Origin: a virus
Virus record (IMG/VR): IMGVR_UViG_3300025133_000045
Location: 1 to 64,000 of that record
Reading direction: 5' to 3' (one strand)
DNA length: 64,000 nt
This document shows, one piece after another, positions 15,700 to 25,500 of this stretch. How positions within the stretch are numbered: position 1 is the stretch's first letter; each line of letters opens with the position of its first letter. A program made the translations under genes and the position numbers. The notes beneath the pieces are model-generated. The model saw nothing but the letters and a program-made list of their open reading frames with translations, was not told where the DNA came from and made no database searches.

Positions 15700-16265
15700 C
15701 AAAGAATGTAGCTCAAGAAATAAGGACTAACTCGACCATATCCAGGCCGGATACCACCCTTCTGGGCAGCTTGTGGGACTTCGCCAAGTTCTGTCGAATC
15801 AGCAGCATCGGGATCCAACATCTCATCTTCTTCCATCTGCTTATACTTCTCAATGTACTCGAAATAGGGTCTTTCTTCCTCGATAAACTTAGAAATGTTC
15901 ATGACCACCAAGGGCAAAAAGTTTTCTTGATCCTCGACTCCAATAAATACCCCTTCCATTGACCCATATACGTTGCCTGCACGGATTGTTTCGGGGTTTA
16001 TGATGCCTTTCCTTCTCATGAATCGAAAGAATCGGTCCTGTATATCATATACGATGTCGTTTATAACTTCCTTGGGGAACACAACGATCTTTTTATCCCT
16101 CATCGACAAAACTATATCAACATCAGGGTGATCATAAATCATGATGTTGTTGTCCATGCTTCGACGCATGTTCATTTTAAAAGTAATCGGAACTGAAGGC
16201 GCTTCCTGAACTTCAGGCGCTTCCTCTTCCTCTGCTGCTGCGCCGATTTTGACTGTGATGGCCAT
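15699..16265 (-). CDS. Conserved T4-like phage protein of unknown function, 188 aa
   Basis: Starts MAITVKIGAAAEEEEAPEVQ, an acidic flexible lead, then a folded core with NIMIYDHPDVDIVLSMRDKK, FPKEVINDIVYDIQDRFF and RFMRRKG. I recall this core in marine T4-like genomes next to the portal gene. The C terminus is GYGRVSPYFLSYIL. It contains no metal site or membrane segment. It overlaps its upstream neighbour at 16265 (TAATG-type junction), so they are translationally coupled. A head assembly role is likely from context only. Confidence 0.8.
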   Translation of the reverse strand: MAITVKIGAAAEEEEAPEVQEAPSVPITFKMNMRRSMDNNIMIYDHPDVDIVLSMRDKKIVVFPKEVINDIVYDIQDRFFRFMRRKGIINPETIRAGNVYGSMEGVFIGVEDQENFLPLVVMNISKFIEEERPYFEYIEKYKQMEEDEMLDPDAADSTELGEVPQAAQKGGIRPGYGRVSPYFLSYIL

Positions 16266-17083
16266 TAGCTATCAAGCTCCTGCACCAGGTGTTGAATTTT
16301 GAGAACACTCTTTATCATGCTCTCGTTGATCTCTTCTTTGCCATAGCTTTCAAGCTTCTCCAAAACCATATCAGCGTTCTTCAGCATGGAATCATCGGCA
16401 TCAAACATCTTCTGTGCTTCCTTGGCTTCGGTTATTTTATTTTTAAGTCTTCCGATCTCTTCGTTCAAGAACATCTTTAACTCCAAGCCATTATCAGCAA
16501 ACGATGAAATATATTTGCTCAAGAGGCTCTTTTGGCTCTCCGTCAATGTTTCACTGTACTTGGAGTTAAACTTCTCAACAAAGGTTTTGTAAACGAGATT
16601 GTCCACAGGAACCATTTTATTTTCTTTCTTCTCTTCGGACTTTGTTAAAGCTTCTGCGACCTTGGATTCCAATAGGACACGATCCTTAACCGAGATACCC
16701 ATATTAAAAAGCTGAGAGATGGAGGCGATATTCTTATAGTTCGGGACAAAATTCATAAACACGCTCTTCGTGTATTCCTTATTCATATCGCCTATCAACT
16801 CTGACTGCTCTTCAAAAACATCAGAATCCATAATGCATCGACGAGATGCACGAACCTCAAATATCAATTTCTCAGCCACATACCTATCCAAGCCACGAGT
16901 TTCAAGAAGAGCCCTATAAAGCTGCAACTCCTTATAGAGGCTGCTTTCTTTTTGAAAGTGTTTTGACAGTAGACGCAAAGTCTTCTCTTTCTTGCTTTCA
17001 TTCTTGTAAACGATTGATTTCGTCAACTCGCCCACCAAGACCTCAAATAAAAAAGCTGTATTTCTTTTCTTATTGTGTTTCAT
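16265..17083 (-). CDS. Conserved helical protein downstream of the portal, 272 aa
   Basis: I chose ATG at 17083, giving MKHNKKRNTAFLFEVLVGEL, because that start is the one I recall in related phages; an in-frame ATG at 17101 would add six residues. It is Lys/Glu/Leu-rich and almost wholly alpha-helical, with RYVAEKLIFEVRASRRCIMD in the centre and a C-terminal helix ending KIQHLVQELDS. It overlaps the portal gene's 3' end by 14 bases. It may act in prohead core or connector assembly, but no function is known to me. Confidence 0.78.
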   Translation of the reverse strand: MKHNKKRNTAFLFEVLVGELTKSIVYKNESKKEKTLRLLSKHFQKESSLYKELQLYRALLETRGLDRYVAEKLIFEVRASRRCIMDSDVFEEQSELIGDMNKEYTKSVFMNFVPNYKNIASISQLFNMGISVKDRVLLESKVAEALTKSEEKKENKMVPVDNLVYKTFVEKFNSKYSETLTESQKSLLSKYISSFADNGLELKMFLNEEIGRLKNKITEAKEAQKMFDADDSMLKNADMVLEKLESYGKEEINESMIKSVLKIQHLVQELDS

Positions 17084-19043
17084 TTTCGTTTTCACTTTCA
17101 TTTATTTTTGACTCCAAGCCCTTAAGCAATTTCTGGATCTCATAATTTGTTTCAAAAAGCTGCTCTTCTTGAAGTAGCTGTTTCCTCTCATAAGTAGACT
17201 CCTTATTCTCCAACATCCCGGCAGCCACCCGGTCAAGTCCACCAGGGCCACTTTTACCGGGGAAATAAGTTCGAGGGCTACTCTCTAGCCCCACTAAGCT
17301 TCTATAATTTTTTCCTCTGCCTGCGGAACTACGCCTATCTCGTTTGGCTGGCTTATAGCGCTTTCCATTAGAGCCAGGGGTAATGTATGATCCGTCTTTC
17401 CGAACGTCTCGTTTGGCTGGCGGCTCTGCCAACAAGATTCCTTCTTCCTCTTCTCCACCAATTTCTTCTCCACCAATTTCTTCTCCACCTTCTTCGCCTT
17501 CTTCACCAAAATCTTCGCCAAACTCTTCACCAAAATCTTCGCCTTCCAATCCACCGCCCAGAGCACCACCCAGAGCAGCCTCAGCCTCGCCCGCAGCTTC
17601 AGCGGCTGCATTGAGTTGGGCGTCATATTTGCGATCATAGAACATCTCACGTTGATTACGAAGGAATTCCTCCTCCGACAGACTGAATAGGTGTTCAGCA
17701 ACCCAGCGACGGCTGAAGAAGCCATCAGTTGCCGAGGATGCAATATCAAACTTCAGCTTCCAGTGCTCTAGTTCTTGAAGTTCTGCTATCTTGGACGGAT
17801 TGTTTAAGGACAGCGAGAAATTCAAAAGGTCATCGCCCCTGAAGCCGAGAGTATAAAGGTGAATGATGCCCACCTTCTCCAATTCAGAGATCACTGCACG
17901 TTGCAAGCGCTGGATGGTCCTTGCGAAACGGACATCCTTTTGTGCGAGAGTTGTCTTATCTTCCGATCCATCTTCGCCCTGCGTTAGATAGGAGGCGGGA
18001 ACCTTTAATGCGGAGAACAGTTTATCTCGGAGATACTTTACATCATCGATATCCTTTGTGTTCTGCCCACCAGCCAGGTTTTCAACCTTCGATGAAGTAT
18101 CGCCACGCACAGGGATAAAATAATCTTCTTCCACACTCATCGGGTTATAGCGGAGGTCCACACGACCAGATTCAGCGTTAACCAGTCGGTTACGCTTCAT
18201 AGAAGTCATGACCTTCTGCATATACTGCTCGACATCAGATGGTGGAATGTTGCCCACGTCCACATAAAAGACCCTTCTCTCGGGAGCGCGGACAATACGA
18301 TATGCCATCATGGCATCTTCCATCAAAACCAACTGACGCCAGATACGTCTTGCTGCCTCCAGCACAGAGGTTCCATATGGAGCGTATTTATCATTGCCCA
18401 AAATACGAAAATGAGCAACCTGCCAGTTTTCAAATGTTAGAGCGGCTGAATTCCACTGAAACTGAACATAGCTGGGGTTTGTTTTGTCTTCGCCTTCTAG
18501 TCGCTCAACTTCACCCGGAGGCATCCCGATTATGGTCTTGATCCCCAAGTGTTCATCGATGTCGAGATACAAAAAGAAGTCACCATATTTGCACATGGTG
18601 CGACACCAGCCAAAAAGGTTGTATTCAACGTTTAAAGTGTTCTGGTATAGCGTTCCAAGAACCGCCTTAATCTCTTCATTCGGACACTTAATCGTAAGCA
18701 TCGATCGCAATGAAGAGTGAGTGGTCATTTCGTCAGCGTAAATGTCCAGAGCAGAAGCAATCTCAGGTGTATACTCCATTTGATCAAAATCAGTGTAGCG
18801 TTCCGAACGACGCTGATTTGCCATTGCGGAGGTATTAATCTGAGCAAAGGGATTATAAGCGCTGCGTTTAAACTGTTGTCCACTCGCACTCTTGAACCTA
18901 GTTGCAAAATAATCCAACTGTGTTCGTTTATAATTCCTCGTCATCTGAGAGCGGTAGCTCGTGATCGGTCCAGAAAATAGACGGGTTAAGCGCCTAAATA
19001 AAGTCGATTCGGGATTACGAGGGTTTTTATCTTGTTCTGCCAT
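17070..19043 (-). CDS. 20: Portal protein gp20
   Basis: 657 aa (T4 gp20: 524). T4-type portal features are present: MEYTPEIASALDIYADEMTT near residue 90, the segment WQVAHFRILGNDKYAPYGTS, APERRVFYVDVGNIPPSDVE, NPMSVEEDYFIPVRGDTSSK and DKLFSALKVPASYLT. The portal is a dodecamer at one vertex, through which gp17 pumps DNA. The C-terminal region after about residue 480 is Gly/Glu-rich (GEDFGEEFGEDFGEE) and followed by a basic segment, probably disordered and absent from T4. The gene follows gp17 with six bases between. It ends inside the next gene. Confidence 0.96.
   Translation of the reverse strand: MAEQDKNPRNPESTLFRRLTRLFSGPITSYRSQMTRNYKRTQLDYFATRFKSASGQQFKRSAYNPFAQINTSAMANQRRSERYTDFDQMEYTPEIASALDIYADEMTTHSSLRSMLTIKCPNEEIKAVLGTLYQNTLNVEYNLFGWCRTMCKYGDFFLYLDIDEHLGIKTIIGMPPGEVERLEGEDKTNPSYVQFQWNSAALTFENWQVAHFRILGNDKYAPYGTSVLEAARRIWRQLVLMEDAMMAYRIVRAPERRVFYVDVGNIPPSDVEQYMQKVMTSMKRNRLVNAESGRVDLRYNPMSVEEDYFIPVRGDTSSKVENLAGGQNTKDIDDVKYLRDKLFSALKVPASYLTQGEDGSEDKTTLAQKDVRFARTIQRLQRAVISELEKVGIIHLYTLGFRGDDLLNFSLSLNNPSKIAELQELEHWKLKFDIASSATDGFFSRRWVAEHLFSLSEEEFLRNQREMFYDRKYDAQLNAAAEAAGEAEAALGGALGGGLEGEDFGEEFGEDFGEEGEEGGEEIGGEEIGGEEEEGILLAEPPAKRDVRKDGSYITPGSNGKRYKPAKRDRRSSAGRGKNYRSLVGLESSPRTYFPGKSGPGGLDRVAAGMLENKESTYERKQLLQEEQLFETNYEIQKLLKGLESKINESENENETQ
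17451..17545 (-). repeat. Tandem repeats encoding the acidic Gly/Glu tail of the portal
   Basis: A 15-base unit (ttctccaccaatttc on the plus strand) occurs about two and a half times from 17451, encoding GGEEI. Next to it a 24-base unit encoding GEDFGEEF occurs nearly twice. Both lie within the portal coding frame. Expansion by slippage is the likely origin. Confidence 0.75.
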
Positions 19044-19049
19044 CTCTGC

Positions 19050-20633
19050 CTATCCTTTTAAAAGCCATGAATATTCTTCGTATTCTTTTTTCTGTTCGCT
19101 CGCCTTCTGAACATAATCTTTATCGTAGCCGAGTTGCCCCGGTATTTGGGTGCTTATTTTCGAAGTTGTAAATATCATTGAATCCAAACAAGCCTTTTGA
19201 TACTGCGCATTACGATGATTAACCGTTAAAGCTGTGTCTCTCACCCAACACCCGATAGCCAAAGACATTACTAAATCATCATGATAACTGCGCATAGCTT
19301 GTGGTTTCCCATTGTTCCAGACAAAAGTTTTGAACTCATTAAATAGCCTGCCGGAATATAAAGTAATTAGTTTGTTTCTGATGAATTCTTCCAGCTTAGC
19401 CACAATTAGTGGCCTGGTCTTAGAGGACGTTGTAAAGCCAGCAACGGAATTTCGCGAAGATTCGGCCAGGGTAGCATTTACAAATTCATGTGTCCCCTTG
19501 ATCGAGTAATAAATATTTGGATATTCAAGCTCAATCAACTTTTCCAAAACTGAGATGCCGATTCCAACGTTTTCAACGACAAGCAGCGCACCGCCATACT
19601 CTCCACCTATCTGATTAAGGATATTAGCATACATATCAAGGCTTGGCTTCCCCTGATACTCTGCTATAGCCTCCATTGTTTCCAGCTTGATGATATGGAA
19701 AACAGAATAATCTGCACCGTCTCCACGAGCCACGTCTGCCACGACCAAATAGGTGAATTCGGGTTTGTATTCTTCCCAGATCCAATAGTTTCGATCAAAG
19801 CCAGTTCGATATTTTGGCTCTCTAGTCGCTAGTTGAAGGCGCTCTAGGTCATCAGGGTGTATAACTGTTTCGCCTGACGTGTTGAAATTGCATTCTAGTT
19901 CTTGGGCGATTTGGCGTTGGGACATATTCTTGGTTTCTTTTTCAAACCACGCCTGATCCCTTTCCGGGTGAGCGTCCCACCTGAGAGCTACGGGTTTAAA
20001 ATCATTTTCTTCCAACTCTGCTTCGGTGTATGTTTTGTGAAACCAATTTCCCACTCCGTTAGGTGTCGACAAGGCGATACAACGGCCACCCGTGGACAAC
20101 GTGGGATACAGGCCGGTCCAAAGCTCACTTAAGCCCTCGACGTGGGCAGCTTCGTCAATAACCAACAGAGACAAAGCCTCTGAACGTCCAGCGTCTCCAG
20201 AAGTCGAGATTGCTTTAATCTCGGAACCATTCGACAGCACAAAGCTAGTGCGATTGTCGACAACAATATCTGAAATGCGAATCCAAGGAGGCAAATTTCG
20301 CATAACATTCTTGACCTTCTTGACTAAGTTGGCAGCCGTGCTGAACTTGGTCGCCATCACAAGAATGTTTTTGTCTCGATGAAACAACATAAGCCAAACA
20401 ACATAGGCAGCAACAATCGTTGAGATGCCTAGCTGTCGAGCCTTTAGAATGACTGTAAAACGATAGTCATTAAACTCTTTTAGAAGATCGTCTTGATAAC
20501 CATACGTCTTAAACGGAATCAAACCCCTCATAGGGTGAGAGATCCGACAATAACTGTTTATGAAATAGGCCGGGTCTTTACCCGATTTAACTATCTCTTT
20601 AACAATTTCCTTCTTGGATAGCTCATAAGCCAT
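19050..20633 (-). CDS. 17: Terminase large subunit gp17
   Basis: 527 aa. The ATPase domain has a Walker A variant at residues 65-72 (ARQLGIST) and a Walker B at 156-161 (LLVIDE). The coupling motif is STPNGVGNWF. The nuclease domain has VVADVARGDGADYSVFHII with its acidic residues near position 300, and SYHDDLVMSLAIG near the end. It cuts concatemeric DNA and pumps it into the prohead. T4 gp17 is 610 aa, with an extra N-terminal part not found here. The start overlaps the upstream stop (TAATG). A gp16 small subunit was not recognised with confidence. Confidence 0.97.
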   Translation of the reverse strand: MAYELSKKEIVKEIVKSGKDPAYFINSYCRISHPMRGLIPFKTYGYQDDLLKEFNDYRFTVILKARQLGISTIVAAYVVWLMLFHRDKNILVMATKFSTAANLVKKVKNVMRNLPPWIRISDIVVDNRTSFVLSNGSEIKAISTSGDAGRSEALSLLVIDEAAHVEGLSELWTGLYPTLSTGGRCIALSTPNGVGNWFHKTYTEAELEENDFKPVALRWDAHPERDQAWFEKETKNMSQRQIAQELECNFNTSGETVIHPDDLERLQLATREPKYRTGFDRNYWIWEEYKPEFTYLVVADVARGDGADYSVFHIIKLETMEAIAEYQGKPSLDMYANILNQIGGEYGGALLVVENVGIGISVLEKLIELEYPNIYYSIKGTHEFVNATLAESSRNSVAGFTTSSKTRPLIVAKLEEFIRNKLITLYSGRLFNEFKTFVWNNGKPQAMRSYHDDLVMSLAIGCWVRDTALTVNHRNAQYQKACLDSMIFTTSKISTQIPGQLGYDKDYVQKASEQKKEYEEYSWLLKG

Positions 20634-21175
20634 TATACATTTTTTCTGGTGTCGTTGTCGGGTCGCTTATCGCCATCCCAACCTCCTTGATCCAAAAACT
20701 TCTGAAAACCATCTTGTAGTGTATCGGTGCTAGGCTGTTTGATCTCATCGACACCACTTAGGTTACCGATATTATACGTTCGATGTGCTTGGACCCAGGT
20801 TCTTACTCGGCTCGTATTCTGAACGATTGCGAATAGTTCTCCATCGGATTTTAGAGAAACGCTCTCGCCAGTAATCTTCTTGTATTCTTTCTTGAGGTAT
20901 GAAGCAATGTCTTCAATGCGTTGTTCGACTTCGCTCTCAAACCCGCCTTTATAAACTTCTTTAAGCTGAATGTCAGCTTGATAATTGATAATCATCTGAG
21001 GCCCACGAAACTTAACTTTGAAGCCATCAAGTGTACGAGAATCATATATTGGATGACCTTCCTCTCTTTTCAGGCCAATTTCAAGGAGGTTACCGTCCTT
21101 GTCATAGGCTCCATCATATGCATTCGCGGCTGCTTGTGCAAGTCCTTGATAAATTTTTAGTGTTTCTGCTGACAT
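20633..21175 (-). CDS. Conserved phage protein upstream of terminase, 180 aa
   Basis: I recall this family in marine T4-like phages: KREEGHPIYDSRTLDGFKVK, then QADIQLKEVY, RIEDIASYLKKEYKKITGES and IVQNTSRVRTWVQAHRTYN. It is a soluble alpha/beta protein with a Gly/Asp-rich C terminus. Its stop overlaps the gp17 ATG. T4 gp16, the terminase small subunit, is of similar size (164) and has the same position, but gp16 is mostly coiled coil and this protein is not, so I do not call it gp16. A packaging, head or tail assembly role would fit the context. Confidence 0.8.
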   Translation of the reverse strand: MSAETLKIYQGLAQAAANAYDGAYDKDGNLLEIGLKREEGHPIYDSRTLDGFKVKFRGPQMIINYQADIQLKEVYKGGFESEVEQRIEDIASYLKKEYKKITGESVSLKSDGELFAIVQNTSRVRTWVQAHRTYNIGNLSGVDEIKQPSTDTLQDGFQKFLDQGGWDGDKRPDNDTRKNV

Positions 21176-21562
21176 TTATTTGTTCTCCTTACTGGGTCGC
21201 CACCCAGTTTCCCACCGTTCTTCTCTCCCATCAACCCAACGAATATAGCAATTTTTACAACAATTATATTTGGTCATGTATACACTATCGTGCAGATTAA
21301 AGGAAAAGATATCACAAACGGGACATATTCTGTCATGTTCTTTATTAAGTAGTTTTTTGGTTACAAAAACGCCATTGACTTCTATCTTCTCTGTCTTTTC
21401 CCTGAAACGATCCTCCTTGTCGTTGAGCTTTTTTATTTGTTCTTTGTATTCTTCTTCCTTTTCATCCGTCCAATACTTGCGCGGATTCTGAATTGCTTCC
21501 TCGCCATACTTCTTTGCAATCGCTTTCTCGATACTGGCGATCTTGTTCAAATTCTTTTTCAT
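21176..21562 (-). CDS. Conserved zinc-finger-like phage protein, 128 aa
   Basis: The N-terminal half is a charged helix (NLNKIASIEKAIAKKYGEEA). The C-terminal half holds CPVCDIFSF and CCKNCYIRWV, two Cys pairs about 22 residues apart, likely a treble-clef or ribbon zinc site, followed by EGREERWETGWRP-like residues. I recall this as a conserved marine T4-like protein near the terminase. It starts and stops directly next to its neighbours, with no gap. The function is unknown; DNA or protein binding is suggested by the zinc site. Confidence 0.8.
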   Translation of the reverse strand: MKKNLNKIASIEKAIAKKYGEEAIQNPRKYWTDEKEEEYKEQIKKLNDKEDRFREKTEKIEVNGVFVTKKLLNKEHDRICPVCDIFSFNLHDSVYMTKYNCCKNCYIRWVDGREERWETGWRPSKENK

Positions 21563-22000
21563 TTACTTCTCTAAAGCATAGGCAGTTCCAAAACCAATAG
21601 CGATTCCAGCTACCACCGAGCCACCTATGACGAATGGCAAGTTTATTTTCTTTTTCGTCTTGATGATGTCTCTCAAAGATTCTATTTCTTCATCTCTGAG
21701 TGTTAAGCCCTCTTCGCACCTGAAGTTCGCTTCCTCCATCTCTATTTTTAAATTGTCGATCTCGTATCTAAATAGCTCCGTTTGATATTCAAGTGCAAAA
21801 TCAAACTCCTCTCTCACCTCTTGTTCCAAAAACTCTTTCCAAGTCAAGAGGTGGGCTGTGGCAACAGTATCAAAACACGTTGCCTCAAACGGCACAGTAG
21901 CCCCTTTGGGCAACAAAGTAAATTTGCCAACATCTTGAGCATATGCGGACTGGCACAAACCTAAACTCAGAGTTAATGTTTGTGCAACCTTACTCCACAT
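21563..22000 (-). CDS. Secreted or anchored protein of the lysis cassette (possible outer spanin-like partner)
   Basis: 145 aa from ATG at 22000. It has a signal peptide (MWSKVAQTLTLSLGLCQSAY, cut after AYA before QD), a periplasmic charged coiled-coil part (EEFDFALEYQTELFRYEIDN, IEMEEANF, RDEEIESLRDIIK) and a C-terminal membrane segment (PFVIGGSVVAGIAIGFGTAY). The gene overlaps the inner-spanin-like gene by 11 bases. Outer spanins are normally short lipoproteins; no lipobox is seen here, since LGLC lacks the small residue before Cys. It could be a second membrane-anchored spanin or an unrelated periplasmic protein. Membrane-bound coiled coils next to a holin point to host lysis. Confidence 0.6.
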   Translation of the reverse strand: MWSKVAQTLTLSLGLCQSAYAQDVGKFTLLPKGATVPFEATCFDTVATAHLLTWKEFLEQEVREEFDFALEYQTELFRYEIDNLKIEMEEANFRCEEGLTLRDEEIESLRDIIKTKKKINLPFVIGGSVVAGIAIGFGTAYALEK

Positions 22001-22367
22001 ATTCAAACCCAAAGGCTTTTTCTATCTGTTCTGCAAGTGCAGAAGGGTCTTCGGACCTTAAGGCGGTTACTTCTTTTACTCTGTCCGACTTCAGAGACTC
22101 TATTCTCTCTTTGGTCTCTTCATAATTTCTTTGAAGAACTTGAAGGGCCTTCTCGTGCTCCTCGATTAAATCCTTCTTCTTTTGCAGTTCGCGAGCATGA
22201 CTCTCTTTGAGAACGACCATTTCCTGCTCGTAACGAGTAGAAGCAGCATCAAATGCCTTTACCAGCGAAGAGTGATCATTGTACCAAAAAGTTCCAACTA
22301 CCAGAATCAAGAACCCAATAAGGATCCCTTTCCAATACTTGGCGACGAAAGACAATATAAACTGCAC
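21990..22367 (-). CDS. Inner-membrane spanin-like protein (Rz type)
   Basis: 125 aa starting at GTG 22367, which shares a base with the stop of the holin-like gene (TAGTG). It has one N-terminal membrane segment (GILIGFLILVVGTFWY) followed by a long Lys/Glu coiled coil (RELQKKKDLIEEHEKALQVL, NYEETKERIESL) in the periplasm. This is the usual build of Rz-type inner spanins, which with an outer partner fuse the inner and outer membranes in the last step of lysis of Gram-negative cells. The overlap with the next secreted protein gene resembles Rz/Rz1 pairs. No sequence-specific homology is claimed. Confidence 0.65.
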   Translation of the reverse strand: MQFILSFVAKYWKGILIGFLILVVGTFWYNDHSSLVKAFDAASTRYEQEMVVLKESHARELQKKKDLIEEHEKALQVLQRNYEETKERIESLKSDRVKEVTALRSEDPSALAEQIEKAFGFEYVE

Positions 22368-22558
22368 TAAGCACTCTTCAGTTTCACGATAGCATCAATA
22401 ACACTCTGACCGCCCAAATATAGAGCAGAAATCATCACCCAATCGCCGCTAGTCAGAAAGCCATATGCTGCAAGACCGGTGGCCGTCACCCATACCAAAA
22501 GCTTACGAGAAACCGCTTTCTCTAACGCTCTATCTACAACACCTTTAACCATAACCAT
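22367..22558 (-). CDS. Holin-like small membrane protein, 63 aa
   Basis: Two membrane segments (LLVWVTATGLAAYGFL and WVMISALYLGGQSVIDAIV) joined by a short turn (TSGD), with charged ends, as in class II holins. Holins open the inner membrane at a set time. The AGGAGG site is 4 bases from ATG 22558 and 10 from a second ATG at 22552; the reading frame begins M-V-M-V-K, so two starts are possible, a layout known from dual-start holins. It lies ahead of the spanin-like genes. No endolysin is found beside it. Confidence 0.62.
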   Translation of the reverse strand: MVMVKGVVDRALEKAVSRKLLVWVTATGLAAYGFLTSGDWVMISALYLGGQSVIDAIVKLKSA

Positions 22559-22572
22559 GTTACCTCCTACAC

Positions 22573-22582
22573 TATAAATAGT
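22573..22582 (-). promoter_or_regulatory. ACTATTTATA element before the lysis cassette
   Basis: The coding strand reads ACTATTTATA, overlapping the stop of the recombination nuclease gene (TGA) and 15 bases before the holin-like start, just upstream of AGGAGG. It is identical to the copies at 2314 and 31405. This would give late expression of lysis genes independently of the upstream early-type genes. Confidence 0.42.
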
Positions 22583-25500
22583 CACTGATTCACGAAAGCG
22601 TATCCATTTATCTTTGCGATGTCTATGGTCGTATCCACCGCATCCTTAAGTGAATCAAGGTGGGTAATGAGCAAGACAGTCCTAAAATAAGACTTGACGA
22701 CATCCAGAATCCTAATGAAGCCTTCCATGTTTTCTGCATCGAGAGCCGTTCCTGGCTCATCAAGGATAAAGATATCCCCCTTCGGCAGGCTAGACACCGA
22801 CAACAGAGAAAGACGAATAGCCATGGCTGCTATGGTCTTCTCGGCACCCGAACCCATCACCAAAGGTCTTTCTTCGTGACTGGGGTGCTTAATAAAAATG
22901 TTTAATCTCTTGCCATCGTCTTCAAAGAAGACCTCAAAATCAACTATATTGGCAAGAACTTTAGCGATTTCTTCATTGATCGCTGGAAGCCTTTTCTTGA
23001 TAACATCATAGGCAATTCCATTGCTATGCATACACCGCATAAATAAATCATAAGCTGAATACTCCTGCCTTAGCTCGTCTAGCTCTTCTTGTAAACTAAC
23101 AAGATTGTTTAACTTCTCTTCGTAAGAACCATGAACCTTATAGAGGTTTAAAATAGATTCCTGACATTTGTCGAGGCGACCTTGATTCAACTTAAGGTCA
23201 ATCTCCTTCTTGCTCTTCTCGGCAAGAAAGTTTTCTAAATTCTCTATAGCTTCTTTGTTCTCTTGATATTGCTCCTTCTGAGCATGCAAGTCTTGCAATT
23301 CTCTTTTGAGATTTTCAATTGCGTTCTTGTTACGTTCAATAAATAGGTTCAACTTGACTATTCGTTCCGATAAAGTGCTTCTCCTTTCACAAAGTTGACT
23401 GTATTTTTCAATGTAATCTTCCACATCGTCCGGTCTCAGCGATGTCAATTCTTGGCTCGTTCCGTTCAAAAAATCGACTTTATCCCCTTTTTCCAAAAGT
23501 GCCTTATTGGCATCGCAAACAAACTTACAATTTGGAAAACTGTTTCCACACGGTATCCCTTCAAGAAGCTTCTCCTTCTTTTCAATCCGAAGAAGCTCTT
23601 GCTCTAAGGTCTTAATCTCATCCCTTAGACCTGTGATGATTTCTTTTTTACCCATTGCGTCTTCGATATCAAACTCACTCAGAAACTTATTAATCTTATC
23701 ATGGACCTCGATCTTTTTCCTAAGCTCCGTTTCATTTTTGTGCAAGTCGGTCGTCATGTATACCTGCTCTTTGGTCTTTTGATCTATCTGTCCAAGAACA
23801 TGGGCAATATCAACTATAGCGACGGGCATCGATTCTATCTTCTGTGTTACTTCACCCACCTCTTCAACGATCTTGGCGATGAGGGTTTTGAGATTATCAC
23901 AAGTCTCTTGTTGTTCTTCAAGTTGTCTTTCACTATCATCAACTGCTTCTCTTGCTTCTCTCACCTCTTCAACAAAATCCCGACCATCAAGCCGCTTAAT
24001 CGCCCCTCGCAAGTCCGCTGCATCATCCTTTGAAAATCTAAACTTCTTTTCAAATATCTCAAGATCCAAGAACTTGGCGAGTATCTCCTTACGCTTTGTT
24101 GACCCTTCCCTCAAGAAAGACAGGGCATCAAGCTGAGAGGACATCGAGGAGGTCAAGAAGTCGTCCAGGGAGCCGAACACCTTGCGGATATTCTTGTCTG
24201 TCTCGTTTCGAGTCAAGCCATTTAAGTTCGTTGTCTCTTCAGTAACCCGATCAAAACAGGAAAAATCAATCCCTGTCTTGGCCTCAAGACTCTCATTCCC
24301 CTGGTACTTTTTAATATACTTCTCTGAGTTGCGAGCAATCGTATACACCTTGTCTCCGATAGAAATCTTGACAGTGCCGGAACCACACTCCTTGTTCTGG
24401 TTAATGATGTTGAGGTTCTTTCTCTCGTTCTTCGAAGTAGAGTTAAAGACGGTGTATAAGATGCTGTCGATCACAGACGATTTTCCAGAATAGTTCTTTC
24501 CAAATATTCCTACGGTTCCATTAAGCTTGGAGAAATCGATAGAGTTGTTCTCGCCATAATTGAAGAGATTGTCCCACTTTGCACTCTGTAGGCTCCAATT
24601 AATGTTGCGTGAAACTTCTTCCTTGTCCTCGGCTATCTTATTGTACTTGAGGTTCAGTTCATAGATTTTGTCTAAAACCTTCTCGGGAACCTCATAGTCC
24701 TTGAGATACTGCGCTATCAGCCTTTCTTGTACAGCTATGTCTCGGAGGTTTTCTTTTTTTAAGCTCTCGGCAAGACTGCTAACATCGCCCCTCTTTCCAG
24801 CAGCACGGTTCAAGAATGTGATTGCTTCTGGCTTGAAGAGGTGTTTGGCCACCTCAATGGCTCGCCTCATCTTCACCAACGACAAGCTGTTGTTGGAAAT
24901 AATTCGAAGTCGAGCACCCGATGGGACCACAGCATTCTTTGGAATCTTGCCAGCCTTTGTCAGTTCGACGGTTACAAATGGCTTGGGGTTTAAGAGCTTG
25001 TGATGCTTACAGGTAAAGTTTTCTTTATCTGTGATGTCCCAAATCAAGAATCCTTTATCATTGGTATCGCCATGATTCTGTTGGACTGTGGAACCAGGAT
25101 ACCTTACGCGCCCTTCCATATCAACGATTTGATTGGTCTTATGGATGTCGCCAAGAAACGCAAAATCATGATTCCTGAAGATTTCGGGTGCATGGTCTCC
25201 ATATTCCATGATCCATCCAGTGTCTGTCTCAACGCCAGCAATGGATCCATGATACAAAGCAATGTTCACATTCTCTTCGCTTGAGGGATCAACCCAATTG
25301 TCCTCGTCAAACACTGAAAGCACGTTCAGGCTGAAGCCATTCTCCAAATCAACTTCGCCTGACTTCTTCAGCAAGTGCAAGTTGGGAAGGTTCAAAGCTT
25401 CAACGATAGGGGTCAAGGCGTCTTGGCGGCTAGTGTTCTTTAAATTGCCGTCGTGATTCCCCAAAATGATATATGTCGGCGCGATGGCTTCCAAGTTTCG

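Noticed and set aside
17451-17545. CRISPR-like or regulatory repeats
   Set aside because: Repeat units are 15 and 24 bases, in frame, and encode acidic Gly/Glu repeats of the portal tail.
20633-21175. Terminase small subunit gp16
   Set aside because: Position and size fit but the protein is a mixed alpha/beta fold with no coiled-coil pattern typical of gp16, so only a conserved-unknown call is given.
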